From assembly GCF_036621415.1 (NCBI RefSeq), contig NZ_CP030941.1, forward strand, positions 3,284,001 to 3,348,000: 64,000 bases of DNA. The letters run 5' to 3'. A model generated the notes under the pieces. It ran no database searches. It was not told the origin of the DNA and was given only the letters and a program-made list of their open reading frames with translations. This document shows, piece after piece, positions 44,680 through 54,228 of this stretch. The DNA is from Nitratireductor thuwali. GTDB lineage: Bacteria; Pseudomonadota; Alphaproteobacteria; Rhizobiales; Rhizobiaceae. The stretch's first letter is position 1, and every line of letters starts with the position of its first letter. Position numbers and translations under genes: made by a program.

Positions 44680-45096
44680 ATGAGGAAGACCTACAAGGGC
44701 GGATGCGCGTGCGGCGCAATCCGATATGAAACGAGCAGTGAACCGATCTTCGAGAACCACTGCCAATGCACGGATTGCCAGAAACGAAGCGGCACCGGGC
44801 ACGGATCCTATCTGACCTTCCCACGGCGGGCCGACGTGACAATCGCCGGCGAAGCGAAAACCTGGCGGGTCGCGGCCGACAGTGGGAACGAGAAGATCCA
44901 CGCCTTCTGTGCGAACTGCGGAGCGCCGGTCTACCTGACGTTCGCCGCAATGCCGGAACTGATAGCGATCGCCGCGACCAGCCTTGACGACCCGGGCCAG
45001 TTCAATCCGCAGGTGGTCACATACAGCATCCGCGGCCATGCGTGGGATACGATCGACCCCTCGTTGCAGGCATTCGAGCGGATGCCGCCCGGATAA
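44680..45096 (+). CDS. GFA/CENP-V family zinc protein
   Basis: A 138-residue member of the glutathione-dependent formaldehyde-activating enzyme fold. It has the usual zinc cysteines: C9 and C11 in GGCACGAI, C28, C30 and C33 in HCQCTDCQKRSG, and C77 and C80 in FCANCGAP. The true Gfa activity is disputed, and most such small paralogues have no known reaction. It ends the ArsR-SRPBCC-SRPBCC-GFA operon, a grouping I have seen in other rhizobia; a role in handling an organic or thiol adduct is a guess. Confidence 0.9.
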   Translation: MRKTYKGGCACGAIRYETSSEPIFENHCQCTDCQKRSGTGHGSYLTFPRRADVTIAGEAKTWRVAADSGNEKIHAFCANCGAPVYLTFAAMPELIAIAATSLDDPGQFNPQVVTYSIRGHAWDTIDPSLQAFERMPPG

Positions 45097-45251
45097 TCGC
45101 GGCGGCTCCCCGTCCGCAAGAACGAGTGGTGGAGCCGATCGCTGATGCGATAGCCCGGCTCTTTTCCTTTGCGCAACCGCACGCCTTGCTTGACGCGCGG
45201 GCGTTTCGGCCATAGCCCGATGCCAACCGAAAACGGCACGAGGTGGCGACC

Positions 45252-46538
45252 ATGAATATTCTTCTCATCGGCTCGGGCGGCCGCGAGCACGCGCTGGCCT
45301 GGAAGATCGCCGCCTCGCCCCTTCTGGAGAAGTTCTACGCCGCCCCCGGCAATCCCGGCATCGCGCAGGAAGCCGAATGCGTGCCGCTGAATGTCGACGA
45401 CCACGACGCGGTCTGCCGTTTCTGCATCGACAAGAAGGTTGACTTCGTCGTGGTGGGGCCGGAAGCCCCTCTGGTGGCCGGGCTGGCCGATGCGCTCAAG
45501 GCCGGCGGCATGGCGGTGTTCGGGCCGTCCGCGGCCGCCGCGCGCCTGGAGGGCTCCAAGGGTTTCACCAAGGATCTGTGTTCCCGCTACGCGATCCCGA
45601 CCGCCGGCTATGGCCGCTTCACCGACGCCGCCCAGGCCAAGGCTTATGTGCGGCAGGTGGGCGCGCCCATCGTGGTCAAGGCCGACGGCCTTGCCGCCGG
45701 CAAGGGCGTGACCATTGCCGCGACCGAGGATGCAGCCTGCGCGGCCATCGACGACTGCTTCTCCGGCATGTTCGGCGGTGCCGGCGCGGAGGTCGTCGTC
45801 GAGGAGTTCCTGGAAGGCGAGGAAGCAAGCTTCTTCTGCCTCTGCGACGGCAAGACGGCACTGCCCTTCGGCACGGCGCAGGACCACAAGCGCCTCAGTG
45901 AGGGCGATACCGGTCCCAATACGGGCGGCATGGGGGCCTATTCCCCCGCGCCTGTGATGACCGACGCGATGATAGAGCGCACCATGCGCGAGATCATCGA
46001 GCCCACCCTGACGGGCATGGCCGAGATGGGAACTCCCTTTACGGGCGTGCTCTATGCCGGCCTGATGATCACCGCCGATGGCCCGAGCCTGATCGAATAC
46101 AATGTCCGCTTCGGCGATCCGGAGTGCCAGGTCCTGATGCCGCGCCTGAAGGACGATCTGCTGCTGCTTCTCAAGGGGGCGGCGGATGGGCAGCTGGCCC
46201 ACATGTCGGCGCGCTGGCGCGACGAGGCCGCGCTTACGGTGGTGATGGCCGCCAGGGGCTATCCCGGAACGCCGGAAAAAGGCACGAGGATCGATGGCGT
46301 CGACGATGCCGCCGACCCGACCCTCGGCGTCAACATCTTCCACGCGGGCACGGCCTTGAAGGACGGCCAGCTCGTCGCCAATGGCGGCCGCGTCCTCAAC
46401 GTCACGGCGCTGGGCCATTCCGTCGCGGAGGCCGGCACCGCCGCCTACGCCGCCGTCGACCGCATCGACTGGCCCGGCGGCTTCTGCCGCCGCGACATCG
46501 GCTGGCGCGCGATAGAGCGCGAGAAGGCTGGCCGGTAG
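45252..46538 (+). CDS. purD: Phosphoribosylamine-glycine ligase
   Basis: The second step of purine synthesis, joining glycine to phosphoribosylamine with ATP. The 428-residue ATP-grasp enzyme begins [20 protein letters not shown], which sets the start at ATG 45252. It has the family segments [47 protein letters not shown] and [16 protein letters not shown]. It stands alone. Confidence 0.97.
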   Translation: MNILLIGSGGREHALAWKIAASPLLEKFYAAPGNPGIAQEAECVPLNVDDHDAVCRFCIDKKVDFVVVGPEAPLVAGLADALKAGGMAVFGPSAAAARLEGSKGFTKDLCSRYAIPTAGYGRFTDAAQAKAYVRQVGAPIVVKADGLAAGKGVTIAATEDAACAAIDDCFSGMFGGAGAEVVVEEFLEGEEASFFCLCDGKTALPFGTAQDHKRLSEGDTGPNTGGMGAYSPAPVMTDAMIERTMREIIEPTLTGMAEMGTPFTGVLYAGLMITADGPSLIEYNVRFGDPECQVLMPRLKDDLLLLLKGAADGQLAHMSARWRDEAALTVVMAARGYPGTPEKGTRIDGVDDAADPTLGVNIFHAGTALKDGQLVANGGRVLNVTALGHSVAEAGTAAYAAVDRIDWPGGFCRRDIGWRAIEREKAGR

Positions 46539-46550
46539 CGGCGAACGGCC

Positions 46551-46620
46551 GTCATCAACACCGTTCTGCCAGCGCGCCTCTGGTTCTTGCATGAGGACGA
46601 CACGACCTTTCGCATGAGGG
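46551..46620. repeat. Dispersed 70-bp element, copy 1 (second copy at 62056)
   Basis: GTCATCAACACCGTTCTG through TTCTTGCATGAGGACGAC to CTTTCGCATGAGGG matches 62056-62128 over its whole length, with scattered differences. Both copies lie just downstream of housekeeping genes (purD, dxs) in intergenic DNA. No open frame is shared. Confidence 0.6.
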
Positions 46621-46654
46621 GGTCGTTTGGTCCCCCACCTGCGTCACGTCACAA

Positions 46655-46670
46655 TTGACGTTTACGTAAA
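46655..46670. promoter_or_regulatory. Possible LiuR-like operator upstream of the acyl-CoA dehydrogenase gene
   Basis: TTGACGTTTACGTAAA is an ACGT-containing imperfect palindrome with a second ACGTCA just before it (46646-46651). It resembles the motif I recall for MerR-type LiuR regulators of branched-chain and acyl-CoA degradation genes. The regulator is not in this window. Confidence 0.4.
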
Positions 46671-46762
46671 AAGAAAATATCACGAAGCCATATGCGAAGA
46701 CTGGCCGCCTACGCCGTCGAAGGCTAGCTTTCGCAAAGCCCGTGATTTTGGAGGAGGACTGC

Positions 46763-48547
46763 ATGTATCGCGCACCGGTCAACGAGATCGCCCATACATT
46801 GAACCACGTCGCCGGGATGAAGAAGGCGCTGGAAGACGGTCTTTACGGCGACCTCTCCGAAGACCTCGTCGGCGCGATCCTGGAGGAGGCGGGGCGCTTT
46901 GCGGGCGAGGAGGTTGCGCCGCTTGCGCGCATCGGCGACGAGAAGGGCGCGGTGCTGGAGGATGGCGCAGTGACCATGCCGCCCGGCTGGCGCGAACTTT
47001 ACAGGAACTGGTGCGAAGGTGGCTGGAACGCGCTGGCGGCCCCGCCGCAATGGGGCGGGCAGGGCCTGCCGATGACCCTGGCGGCGGCTGCCATGGAAAT
47101 GTGGAACTCCGGCTCCATGGCGTTCGCCATCGGCCCCACGCTGACCATGGGCGCCATCGAGGCGCTGGAAAAGCATGCCTCCGAAGACCTCAAGAAGACT
47201 TATCTGGAAAAGCTCGTCTCCGGCGAATGGGCCGGCACGATGAACCTGACCGAACCGCAGGCCGGTTCCGATCTCCATGCGCTCAAGACGCGCGCCGAGC
47301 GCGAGCCGGACGGCACCTACCGCATCTTCGGCCAGAAGATATTCATCACCTATGGCGAGCACGACCTGACCGACAACATCGTGCATCTGGTTCTGGCCCG
47401 CCTGCCGGACGCGCCCGCCGGCACCAGGGGGATTTCGCTGTTCCTGGTGCCGAAATACCTGGTGAACGAGGACGGTTCCCCGGGCCCCCGCAACGACGTC
47501 TTCTGCGCCTCCATCGAACACAAGCTCGGCATCCACGCCTCGCCGACCTGCACGATGATCTATGGCGACGGGAAACATGGACGCCAGCCCGGCGCGGTCG
47601 GCTGGCTCATCGGCCAGGAGAACCGGGGCCTGGCCTGCATGTTCACCATGATGAACAATGCCAGGCTCGCAGTCGGCATGCAGGGCGTGGCCGTCGCCGA
47701 AGCCGCCTACCAGAAGGCGCTGGCCTACGCGAAGGAGCGCCGTCAGGGCCGCGCGCCCAACGATAAGGGCGCCGGCAAGAACGGCGGCATGAGTCCCATC
47801 GTGGCGCATCCCGATGTGCAGCGCACTCTCCTGACGATGAAGGCGATGACCCAGGCCGCCCGCGCCATAGCCTATTCCTGCGCCCATGCCATGGACATGG
47901 CCCGCCTCGGCGGCAGCGAAACGGCGGCGCACTGGCAGGAGCGCGCCAACCTCCTGACGCCGCTCGCCAAGGCCTTTTCCACCGATATCGGGGTCGAGGC
48001 GGCATCGCTCGGCCTGCAGGTCCATGGCGGCATGGGCTATATCGAGGAGACAGGCGCGGCGGCGCTCTACCGCGATGCGCGCATCGCGCCGATCTACGAA
48101 GGAACCAACGGCATCCAGGCCATCGACCTCGTCATGCGCAAGCTGCCCCAGTCGGGCGGCGATCACGTGCGCGGCTACATTGCCGAATTGCGGGAGACGG
48201 CGGAGCGCGTTCGCGGCGCCAACATGCCGGAACTGGGCGAGACCGCTTCGCGTCTTGCCGCCGGGATCGACGATCTGGAGGAGGCCACCGACCACCTCTT
48301 GTCGCTGGTCGCCGACGGCAAGGCCGAAAGCGCCTTGTGCGGCGCAACGCCGTATCTGCGCCTGTTCTCGCTGGCGGCCGGCGCGACGATGGCGGCGGGC
48401 GGAGCGGTTGCCGGCTCCAATGGCGATGCCGCGCGCGTGACGCGTTTCCTGGCCGAAAACCTCCTGCCTGAAACGGCCGCGTTGAAGCGCCAGGTGATAG
48501 CCGGCCAGGACAGTCTCCTTGCCGCCGCCGGCCTGCTGGACGGGTGA
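46763..48547 (+). CDS. Acyl-CoA dehydrogenase (about 600-residue class)
   Basis: A 594-residue FAD acyl-CoA dehydrogenase, longer than the common 380-residue type, with an extra N-terminal segment and a C-terminal domain. Core motifs are AGTMNLTEPQAGSDLHAL, IFITYGEHDLTDN, GLACMFTMMNNARL and IYEGTNGIQAIDLVMRKL; the Glu in YEGT is the likely catalytic base. Some members of this class are named DmdC, acting on 3-methylmercaptopropionyl-CoA, while many act on straight or branched acyl-CoA. A methylthio-substrate would be interesting beside the mtn locus, but nothing here proves it. GGAGGAGG sets the start. The next gene starts four bases after its stop. Confidence 0.9.
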   Translation: MYRAPVNEIAHTLNHVAGMKKALEDGLYGDLSEDLVGAILEEAGRFAGEEVAPLARIGDEKGAVLEDGAVTMPPGWRELYRNWCEGGWNALAAPPQWGGQGLPMTLAAAAMEMWNSGSMAFAIGPTLTMGAIEALEKHASEDLKKTYLEKLVSGEWAGTMNLTEPQAGSDLHALKTRAEREPDGTYRIFGQKIFITYGEHDLTDNIVHLVLARLPDAPAGTRGISLFLVPKYLVNEDGSPGPRNDVFCASIEHKLGIHASPTCTMIYGDGKHGRQPGAVGWLIGQENRGLACMFTMMNNARLAVGMQGVAVAEAAYQKALAYAKERRQGRAPNDKGAGKNGGMSPIVAHPDVQRTLLTMKAMTQAARAIAYSCAHAMDMARLGGSETAAHWQERANLLTPLAKAFSTDIGVEAASLGLQVHGGMGYIEETGAAALYRDARIAPIYEGTNGIQAIDLVMRKLPQSGGDHVRGYIAELRETAERVRGANMPELGETASRLAAGIDDLEEATDHLLSLVADGKAESALCGATPYLRLFSLAAGATMAAGGAVAGSNGDAARVTRFLAENLLPETAALKRQVIAGQDSLLAAAGLLDG

Positions 48548-48551
48548 TCGG

Positions 48552-49307
48552 ATGAGCGAGCACATCCTCGTCGAGCGCCGTGGCGCGGTGCAGATCGTCC
48601 GCCTCAACCGGCCGGAGAAGAAGAACGCCATCACGCTGGCCATGTACCGCGCGATGGCCGAAGCGCTGAAATCGGCCGACGACGACCCGCAGGTGCGCTG
48701 CAACGTCATGCTCGGCCAGCCCGGCGCGTTCTCGGCGGGCAACGACCTATCCGATTTCCTCGCCGCCGCCGGCGGTAATGATTTCGGCGCCGAGGTCTTC
48801 GATTTCCTGTTCGCGCTGGCGCAAAGCCGCAAGCCGAACGTCTCCGGCGTCGACGGCATCGCCGTCGGCATCGGGACCACGATCCACCTGCATTGCGACC
48901 TGACCTTCGCCACGCGAGAGACCGTGTTCCGGACGCCTTTCGTCGATCTGGGGCTGGTTCCCGAAGCCGGGTCGAGCCTGCTTGCGCCGGCGGTTATGGG
49001 TCACCAGCGCGCCTTCGCGCTTCTGGCCCTCGGCGAGGGGCTGAGCGCCGAAGAGGCCTTGCGGGCCGGGCTTATCCACAAGGTTGTCGACGCATCGGAG
49101 CTTGAGAACGGCACCCTTGCCGCGGCGGAAGCGCTCGCGGCCAAGCCGCCGGAAGCCCTGGCCATTTCACGCGGCCTGATCAGGGCGTCGCGCGGCGACC
49201 TGATCGCCCGCATCAAGGAGGAAGGCGAGCATTTCCGCGCGCGGCTGAAGTCGGACGAAGCCCGCGCCGCCTTCCTCGCCTTCATGAGCCGCAAGAAGTC
49301 GGGGTAA
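48552..49307 (+). CDS. Crotonase-fold enzyme, probable Delta3-Delta2-enoyl-CoA isomerase
   Basis: A 251-residue crotonase. The oxyanion-hole motifs are FSAGNDLSDF and GIAVGIGTTIHLHCD. Only one of the two Glu residues of true hydratases is apparent: the position in GGxCE is Thr (GTTIHLHCD), whereas TPFVDLGLVPEAGSS carries the single Glu expected for ECI2/PaaG-type isomerases. It therefore probably shifts double bonds of unsaturated acyl-CoA during beta-oxidation. It forms an operon with the acyl-CoA dehydrogenase. Confidence 0.85.
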   Translation: MSEHILVERRGAVQIVRLNRPEKKNAITLAMYRAMAEALKSADDDPQVRCNVMLGQPGAFSAGNDLSDFLAAAGGNDFGAEVFDFLFALAQSRKPNVSGVDGIAVGIGTTIHLHCDLTFATRETVFRTPFVDLGLVPEAGSSLLAPAVMGHQRAFALLALGEGLSAEEALRAGLIHKVVDASELENGTLAAAEALAAKPPEALAISRGLIRASRGDLIARIKEEGEHFRARLKSDEARAAFLAFMSRKKSG

Positions 49308-49319
49308 GTTGGCCCTCGT

Positions 49320-49937
49320 TCAGGGATAAAGGCGTTCCGTTTCCCACCCGCTGTCCGAGCGCGAGAAGACCAATCGGTCGTGAAGCCGGAACGGTTTGTC
49401 CTGCCAAAATTCGATGCTGACCGGCCGGATGCGGAAGCCCGACCAGTAGGGTGGGCGGGGGATCTCTCCCACGGCGTATTTCGCCGTGTATTCGGCGACG
49501 GCCTTCTCCAGCGCGAACCGGCTTTCCAGCGGGCGCGACTGTTTCGAGGCCCATGCCCCGATCCGGCTGCCGCGCGGGCGCGAAGCGAAATAGGCGTCTG
49601 CCTCGGCATCGCTGACTTTTTCGACCGGTCCGCGAACGCGCACCTGCCGGCGCAGGCTTTTCCAGTGGAAGCACATGGCCGCCTTCATCGTCGCCAGGAT
49701 CTCGCCGCCCTTGGTGCTGTCGAGATTGGTGTAGAAGACGAAGCCGTCCTCGTCGAAGCCCTTGAGCAGGACCATGCGCACATTCGGCATGCCGTCGGGA
49801 TCGACGGTGGCGAGCGCCGTCGCATTGGGGTCGTTCGGCTCCGATTTCTCGGCCTCCGCCAGCCACTCGGCGAAGAGCCTGTAGGGCTCCGTGCTCTCGG
49901 TGAAATCGGTCTTAATTAACCCGTTCGTAACCATCAT
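49320..49937 (-). CDS. pdxH: Pyridoxamine 5'-phosphate oxidase
   Basis: An FMN enzyme oxidising pyridoxine or pyridoxamine phosphate to pyridoxal phosphate. The 205 residues include [61 protein letters not shown] and the C-terminal [13 protein letters not shown] to WETERLYP. Two adjacent ATGs (49937, 49934) are possible starts. It converges on the isomerase gene and is divergent from a small lipoprotein gene. Confidence 0.96.
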   Translation of the reverse strand: MMVTNGLIKTDFTESTEPYRLFAEWLAEAEKSEPNDPNATALATVDPDGMPNVRMVLLKGFDEDGFVFYTNLDSTKGGEILATMKAAMCFHWKSLRRQVRVRGPVEKVSDAEADAYFASRPRGSRIGAWASKQSRPLESRFALEKAVAEYTAKYAVGEIPRPPYWSGFRIRPVSIEFWQDKPFRLHDRLVFSRSDSGWETERLYP

Positions 49938-49984
49938 CCTGCTCACTGTTGCCTGAGTTGAGAGAATGCCGATTGCCTTCCGTG

Positions 49985-50392
49985 ATGCAAGAGGCACGCA
50001 GGGGTGTTCGTTTGGTTCTGCCGCGGCTTTTTGTGCTGATTGCCGTTCTTCAAGGCTGCGCCGGCCCGCCGACGGAAGCGCTGTCTCCCGATGCCCTTAC
50101 CACCGGCTCCGTCCCCGAGGCGCAGCCTGTCGTGTCCGATCGCCTGCTGGCGCAGGACGCGCCTTCGATCGTGTCCGCGCTGGCGCCGGGAAGCAGCGGA
50201 AAAGCCTGGCAAAACCGGGAGACCGGAGCCCATGGCGAGATCGTTTCGGCATTCGCGGCGAACGAGGCCGGCCGATCCTGCATCGCCTTCACGACGACGC
50301 GCGAGAGCTTCGACGGCGTCGGCCTTTACGATGGCAAGGCGTGCGAGGATGCCGCCGGCGCCTTGCGGCTCCTCCGGCTGGACATGCGTTGA
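49985..50392 (+). CDS. Small putative lipoprotein, surface-antigen-like
   Basis: A 135-residue protein with a basic N-terminus, a hydrophobic segment and a lipobox ([14 protein letters not shown]). A linker containing [14 protein letters not shown] follows, then a compact domain ([37 protein letters not shown]). The C-terminal part, with two Cys that could pair, resembles the RT0821/Lpp0805 surface antigen group. ATG 49985 is chosen because the signal peptide starts there. Function unknown. Confidence 0.72.
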   Translation: MQEARRGVRLVLPRLFVLIAVLQGCAGPPTEALSPDALTTGSVPEAQPVVSDRLLAQDAPSIVSALAPGSSGKAWQNRETGAHGEIVSAFAANEAGRSCIAFTTTRESFDGVGLYDGKACEDAAGALRLLRLDMR

Positions 50393-50557
50393 AAGCAGCC
50401 CGAAATTTTCGGCTGAAAGGGCCAAATCTGCGGAAGTTTCAGCCGAGATACTGGAATTTTGAGCTGAAAACACGCATATATGGGTCGAATATCTGTGTAA
50501 AATCACTGCTTTGACGGTCCGGTCGAAGATCCGGGCCGTTCTTTGGGTAAGGTCGGA

Positions 50558-51502
50558 ATGAGGAACCCTTATGAGGTGCTGGGCGTGCAGAAGAGCGCGT
50601 CCGCCAAGGACATAAAGTCGGCCTATCGGCGGCTCGCCAAGAAGTATCATCCGGACCAGCAGCCGGATGATCCGCGGGCCAAGGAACGCTTTGCCGAAAT
50701 CGGCCAGGCCTACGAAATCCTCGGCGACGAGGAAAAGCGCCGGGCCTTCGACAATGGCGAGATCGACGCCAGCGGCAAGCCCCGTTTCGCCGGCTTCGAG
50801 GGCGGAGCCCATGGCGACCCGTTCGCCGGCTTCCGGCGCGCCGGTGGCGGCGGACCCCGCGGCGCCCGTTTCGAGTTCCGCTCCGGCGGCCCCGATGGTG
50901 CGGGCTTCGGCGGCGAGGACATATTCAGCGAAATCTTCGGCCATGCCTTTTCGGGCGGCGGCGCCGGCGGCGGACCGGGGCGCGGGCAGCGCCGCCCCGA
51001 GGGCCTTGGCGACATCCGCGCGACCCTCGACGTCAGCGTCGAGGACATCGCCACCGAAGCCAAGGTCGCGGCCATTTTCCCGGACGGCCGCCGGCTTGCC
51101 GTCAAGCTGCCGCGCTATGTCGAGGACGGCCAGACCATCCGGCTGAAGGGGCAGGGCGCCGAGACGCCCTTCGGCGAGCGCGGCGACGCGCTGGTGACGC
51201 TGCGCCTGAAGCCCGACCCGCGCTACCGCGTGGAGGGCCGGGACCTGCATGCCGACATTCCCGTCAGCCTGCGCGATGCCGTCCTTGGCGCCAAGGTCAC
51301 GGTCGCCACCCCCACCGGCAAGGTTGCGGTCAAGGTGCCGCCCTGGTCGAGTTCGGACCGGACGTTACGGCTCAAGGGGCGCGGCCTGCCCCTGAAGACC
51401 GGCGGCAATGGCGACTTCTACGGACATGTGCGCATCATGCTGCCGGAAGGCGGCGATCCGGCGCTGGAGGCGTTGTTCCGCAAGGAAGGGGTGAAGGAGT
51501 AG
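50558..51502 (+). CDS. J-domain co-chaperone, CbpA-like
   Basis: A 314-residue DnaJ-class protein. The J domain is at residues 2-66 with HPD at 31-33 ([10 protein letters not shown]). A Gly/Phe-rich region (about 75-145) follows, and two C-terminal peptide-binding beta domains ([16 protein letters not shown]) complete it. The zinc-finger repeats of DnaJ itself are missing, which is the CbpA/type II layout. It stimulates DnaK and may bind DNA or clients under stress. ATG 50558 is used because the J domain starts there. Confidence 0.93.
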   Translation: MRNPYEVLGVQKSASAKDIKSAYRRLAKKYHPDQQPDDPRAKERFAEIGQAYEILGDEEKRRAFDNGEIDASGKPRFAGFEGGAHGDPFAGFRRAGGGGPRGARFEFRSGGPDGAGFGGEDIFSEIFGHAFSGGGAGGGPGRGQRRPEGLGDIRATLDVSVEDIATEAKVAAIFPDGRRLAVKLPRYVEDGQTIRLKGQGAETPFGERGDALVTLRLKPDPRYRVEGRDLHADIPVSLRDAVLGAKVTVATPTGKVAVKVPPWSSSDRTLRLKGRGLPLKTGGNGDFYGHVRIMLPEGGDPALEALFRKEGVKE

Positions 51503-51660
51503 GACAGCGGGAAAGAAAGGCGGCGGCGAGCGCCATTCCCTTGCTGTCCCTATTCCCCTATTTCCTGCTGCCCTGACCCTAATCCCTCACTGCCTTATTG
51601 CCTTCCCCATGGCCCCTGTGCGATAGGGCGTCCTCCGCAGTGAAGTTCGGAGAATCGGCA

Positions 51661-52479
51661 ATGACAGCTGGGAATGGCCTTATGGCCGGTAAGCGCGGGC
51701 TTATCTTGGGCGTGGCCAACAATCGCTCGATTGCCTGGGGCATTGCCAAGGCATGCGCGAGCGAAGGGGCCGAGCTTGCGCTCACCTATCAGGGCGACGC
51801 CTTCCGCAAGCGCGTCGAGCCGCTGGCCGAGGAACTGGGCGCCATCGTCGTCGGCCATTGCGACGTCACCGATGCCGGCAGCCTCGACGCCGTCTTCTCC
51901 GAAGTCGAAAAGCGCTGGGGCAAGATCGATTTCCTCGTCCACGCCATCGCCTTCTCGGACAAGTCGGAGCTCGACGGCCGCTATATCGAGACGTCGCGCG
52001 AGAACTTCCTGCGCACCATGGACATCTCGGTCTATTCGCTGACCACGGTGGCCAAGCGCGCCGAGCCTTTGATGACCGACGGCGGCTCGATCCTGACCCT
52101 CACCTATTACGGCGCCGAAAAGGTGATGCCGCACTACAATGTGATGGGCGTCGCCAAGGCGGCGCTGGAAGCCAGCGTGCGCTATCTGGCGGTCGATCTG
52201 GGCGGCAGCAATATCCGCGTGAACGCGATCTCCGCCGGCCCGATCAAGACCCTGGCCGCGTCCGGCATCGGCGATTTCCGCTATATCCTGCGCTGGAACG
52301 AATACAATTCGCCGCTCAAGCGGGTCGTCACCGTGGAGGAGGTCGGGGATTCGGCCCTCTACCTGCTCTCGCGCCTTGCGCGCGGCGTGACCGGCGAGGT
52401 GCTGCATGTGGATTCGGGCTATCATGTCGTCGGCATGAAGGCGGTCGACGCGCCGGACATATCGGTCGTTACCGAGTAG
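51661..52479 (+). CDS. fabI: Enoyl-[acyl-carrier-protein] reductase (NADH), FabI type
   Basis: Performs the last reduction of each fatty-acid elongation cycle. The 272-residue SDR-like protein has GLILGVANNRSIAWGIAKA for NADH and the catalytic tyrosines Y149 and Y159 with K166 (TYYGAEKVMPHYNVMGVAK). It is the triclosan-sensitive class. ATG 51661 with CGGAGA upstream gives MTAGNGLMAGKRG, the usual rhizobial start. It lies 158 bp after the J-protein gene. Confidence 0.96.
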   Translation: MTAGNGLMAGKRGLILGVANNRSIAWGIAKACASEGAELALTYQGDAFRKRVEPLAEELGAIVVGHCDVTDAGSLDAVFSEVEKRWGKIDFLVHAIAFSDKSELDGRYIETSRENFLRTMDISVYSLTTVAKRAEPLMTDGGSILTLTYYGAEKVMPHYNVMGVAKAALEASVRYLAVDLGGSNIRVNAISAGPIKTLAASGIGDFRYILRWNEYNSPLKRVVTVEEVGDSALYLLSRLARGVTGEVLHVDSGYHVVGMKAVDAPDISVVTE

Positions 52480-52580
52480 AACGGAAGGGTGGGCCAGGCC
52501 CGCGCGCCATCTCCTTTTCTTCCGCATCATGCGGATGTCGGGCGAGGCCGCCCGATTGCCAAATGCTATAGGGGCAGATC

Positions 52581-53168
52581 GTGCCGCCGCTGATCTATTT
52601 CGTGCGCCATGGCCAGACCGACTGGAACCTTCAGTCGCGCCTGCAGGGGCAGGCGGATACCGAGATGAACGAGACCGGCCGCGCCCAGGCCGACCGCAAC
52701 GGGGCGCGGCTGGCGGCGCTGGTGGAAGACCCGTCGGCCTTCGATTATGTGGCGAGCCCGCTGCGGCGTACCTGCGAGACCATGGAACGGGTGCGCGCGG
52801 CCCTCGGCCTGCCCCGTGAGGGCTATCGCACCGACCTCAGGCTGCGCGAGGTCCATTTCGGCGCATGGCAGGGCTTCACCTATGCCGAGCTGGAGGCCAG
52901 GGATCCCGGCTGCACGCAAGCCCGGATGCTCAGGAAATGGCACTTCCTGCCGCCGGGGGAGGATGCCGAGACCTATGAAACGCTGGCTGTGCGTGTCCGG
53001 GCCTGGCTGGACGAGGTGAGGGGGCCCACGGTCTGCGTCACCCATGGCGGCGTCATCAGGGCCGTCTTCCACTGGCTGGCGGACATGCCCGGCGATGAAG
53101 CCGCAATGCTGGACATTCCGCAGGACAGCATCCTGCGCCACGAGAACGGCCGGCTGGAGTGGCTTTAG
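52581..53168 (+). CDS. Histidine phosphatase family protein (phosphoglycerate-mutase-like)
   Basis: A 195-residue member with the phosphohistidine motif FVRHGQTDWN at the N-terminus and the second catalytic His in TVCVTHGGVIR. Short acidic motif LREVHFGAWQGFT follows the GPM pattern. Members of this size dephosphorylate sugar phosphates or act in cofactor pathways; the substrate is unknown. GTG 52581 is the start. It ends in a repeat-rich intergenic stretch. Confidence 0.9.
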   Translation: MPPLIYFVRHGQTDWNLQSRLQGQADTEMNETGRAQADRNGARLAALVEDPSAFDYVASPLRRTCETMERVRAALGLPREGYRTDLRLREVHFGAWQGFTYAELEARDPGCTQARMLRKWHFLPPGEDAETYETLAVRVRAWLDEVRGPTVCVTHGGVIRAVFHWLADMPGDEAAMLDIPQDSILRHENGRLEWL

Positions 53169-53270
53169 AGCGCCGTGCGTCCTTTCGGACGCACAAAGGA
53201 CGCTCTAAGCCATTGAATCTACGCATCGTGCTTCCCGAAAATCGATTCCGATTTTCGGGCCGATGCTGTA
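53165..53270. repeat. Composite dispersed mosaic repeat, copy 5
   Basis: The left part is a stem-loop (TAGAGCG/CGCTCTA enclosing GTGCGTCC/GGACGCAC). It is joined by TAAGCCATTG to a right palindrome, CCCGAAAATCG/CGATTTTCGGG. The same left-linker-right plan occurs at 58657-58755. It starts at the stop codon of the phosphatase gene. Confidence 0.7.
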
Positions 53271-53750
53271 GTTGCAAGCTGATTATCGCTGATCCCCTTC
53301 GCATCCCCTCTGTCCATTCGACAGGTTCAGGGCAGAGGGCAGGGGAATCGCATATGTCGGCGCCTTTCCCCCACTCCGTCCCGCTTCGCGGTCCACCTCT
53401 CCCCCGCAACGGGGGAGAGGAAGCACCGGCCGTGATGCAGGGCACCCTTCCTCTCCCCACGTTTTGTGGGGGAGAGGTGGATCGGCCGAAGGCTGAGACG
53501 GAGTGGGGGAGCAACGCCGCTTCCATATGCGATAGGCCTGGGGCAGGGGGTGCGAAGGGGCGCGGCGGCAAATCGCAACTGCAACTAGGCGAGGCCCTTC
53601 GACAAGCTCAGAGGGGCCGCGCTCCATGCTGTTCTTCCAATAGGTCCCGGATAAGCCTTCGGCTTTCCGGGATGACGATGTGGTGAACTCTTGCCCTTCC
53701 AAGTGCGTCGACTGCTTCATCAGAGTTGTTTATGAGAACGCAGCCGAGCT
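53271..53750. repeat. Repeat-rich intergenic region with nested inverted repeats
   Basis: Several palindromes are packed together: CCTCTCCCCC/GGGGGAGAGG around 53397-53421, and CCTCTCCCCAC with GTGGGGGAGAGG around 53451-53479. A GGGTGCGAAGGGGCGCGGCGG segment (near 53549) is also found beside the 27358 and 62172 elements. CCCGGATAAGCC/CTTTCCGGGAT lies near 53647. No believable gene is seen. Confidence 0.65.
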
Positions 53751-54005
53751 CTACTCGGGCAGGAACATGTCCGTGATCTGCTTCTCGCCGTTCTCCTTCT
53801 CCAGATAGGCGATGACGACGTTGACGTCGGTGCTGATGCCGGACAGGTTCATGTCCTGGGGCAGCTTGTAGGTCACGCCGTCGCTGAGCGTGATCGACAT
53901 CGTTTCCTCGTCGATCTTGGTGATCGTGCCCTCCGCGTCGGCGGCGAGGGCAAGGCCCGGCGAGAGGAGAAGGGCGAGGGAAAAAGCGGCAGCGGCGATG
54001 CGCAT
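53751..54005 (-). CDS. DUF1344 family small periplasmic protein
   Basis: An 84-residue protein with a signal peptide (MRIAAAAFSLALLLSPGLALA) and a short beta-rich domain (AEGTITKIDEETMSITLSDG, YKLPQDMNLSGI). This is the DUF1344 layout, frequent in rhizobia and of unknown role. The mature part is only about 62 residues. It is divergent from aroC. Confidence 0.88.
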   Translation of the reverse strand: MRIAAAAFSLALLLSPGLALAADAEGTITKIDEETMSITLSDGVTYKLPQDMNLSGISTDVNVVIAYLEKENGEKQITDMFLPE

Positions 54006-54228
54006 GATTGAACCTCTGTTTTGAAGGCTGTCCGATCAGAGTCTGTTTTGAAAGCCGTGATGGCGACCGGCCCTGACGGCTTTCAAAACAAACTCCCAGG
54101 CGGACCGTACCGTTGATGCAGCGGAGTGCATACCAGAAATATGTCAAAAGTGGTTCGCGACGGGGTGTTTGACCGCGCTTTCAAAGGCCAATAGAAGCTA
54201 CCTCGAACCTAGTTTCGATCGGGCGACC

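Noticed and set aside
46763..49307. dmdC-dmdD pair for dimethylsulfoniopropionate degradation, linked to the mtn locus
   Set aside because: The crotonase lacks a hydratase Glu and looks like an isomerase; no dmdA or dmdB is present, and the loci are over 35 kb apart.
53271..53750. Insertion-sequence remnant or CRISPR array in the repeat-rich gap
   Set aside because: The repeats are palindromes of different sequence with irregular spacing; there is no transposase fragment and no regular spacer pattern.
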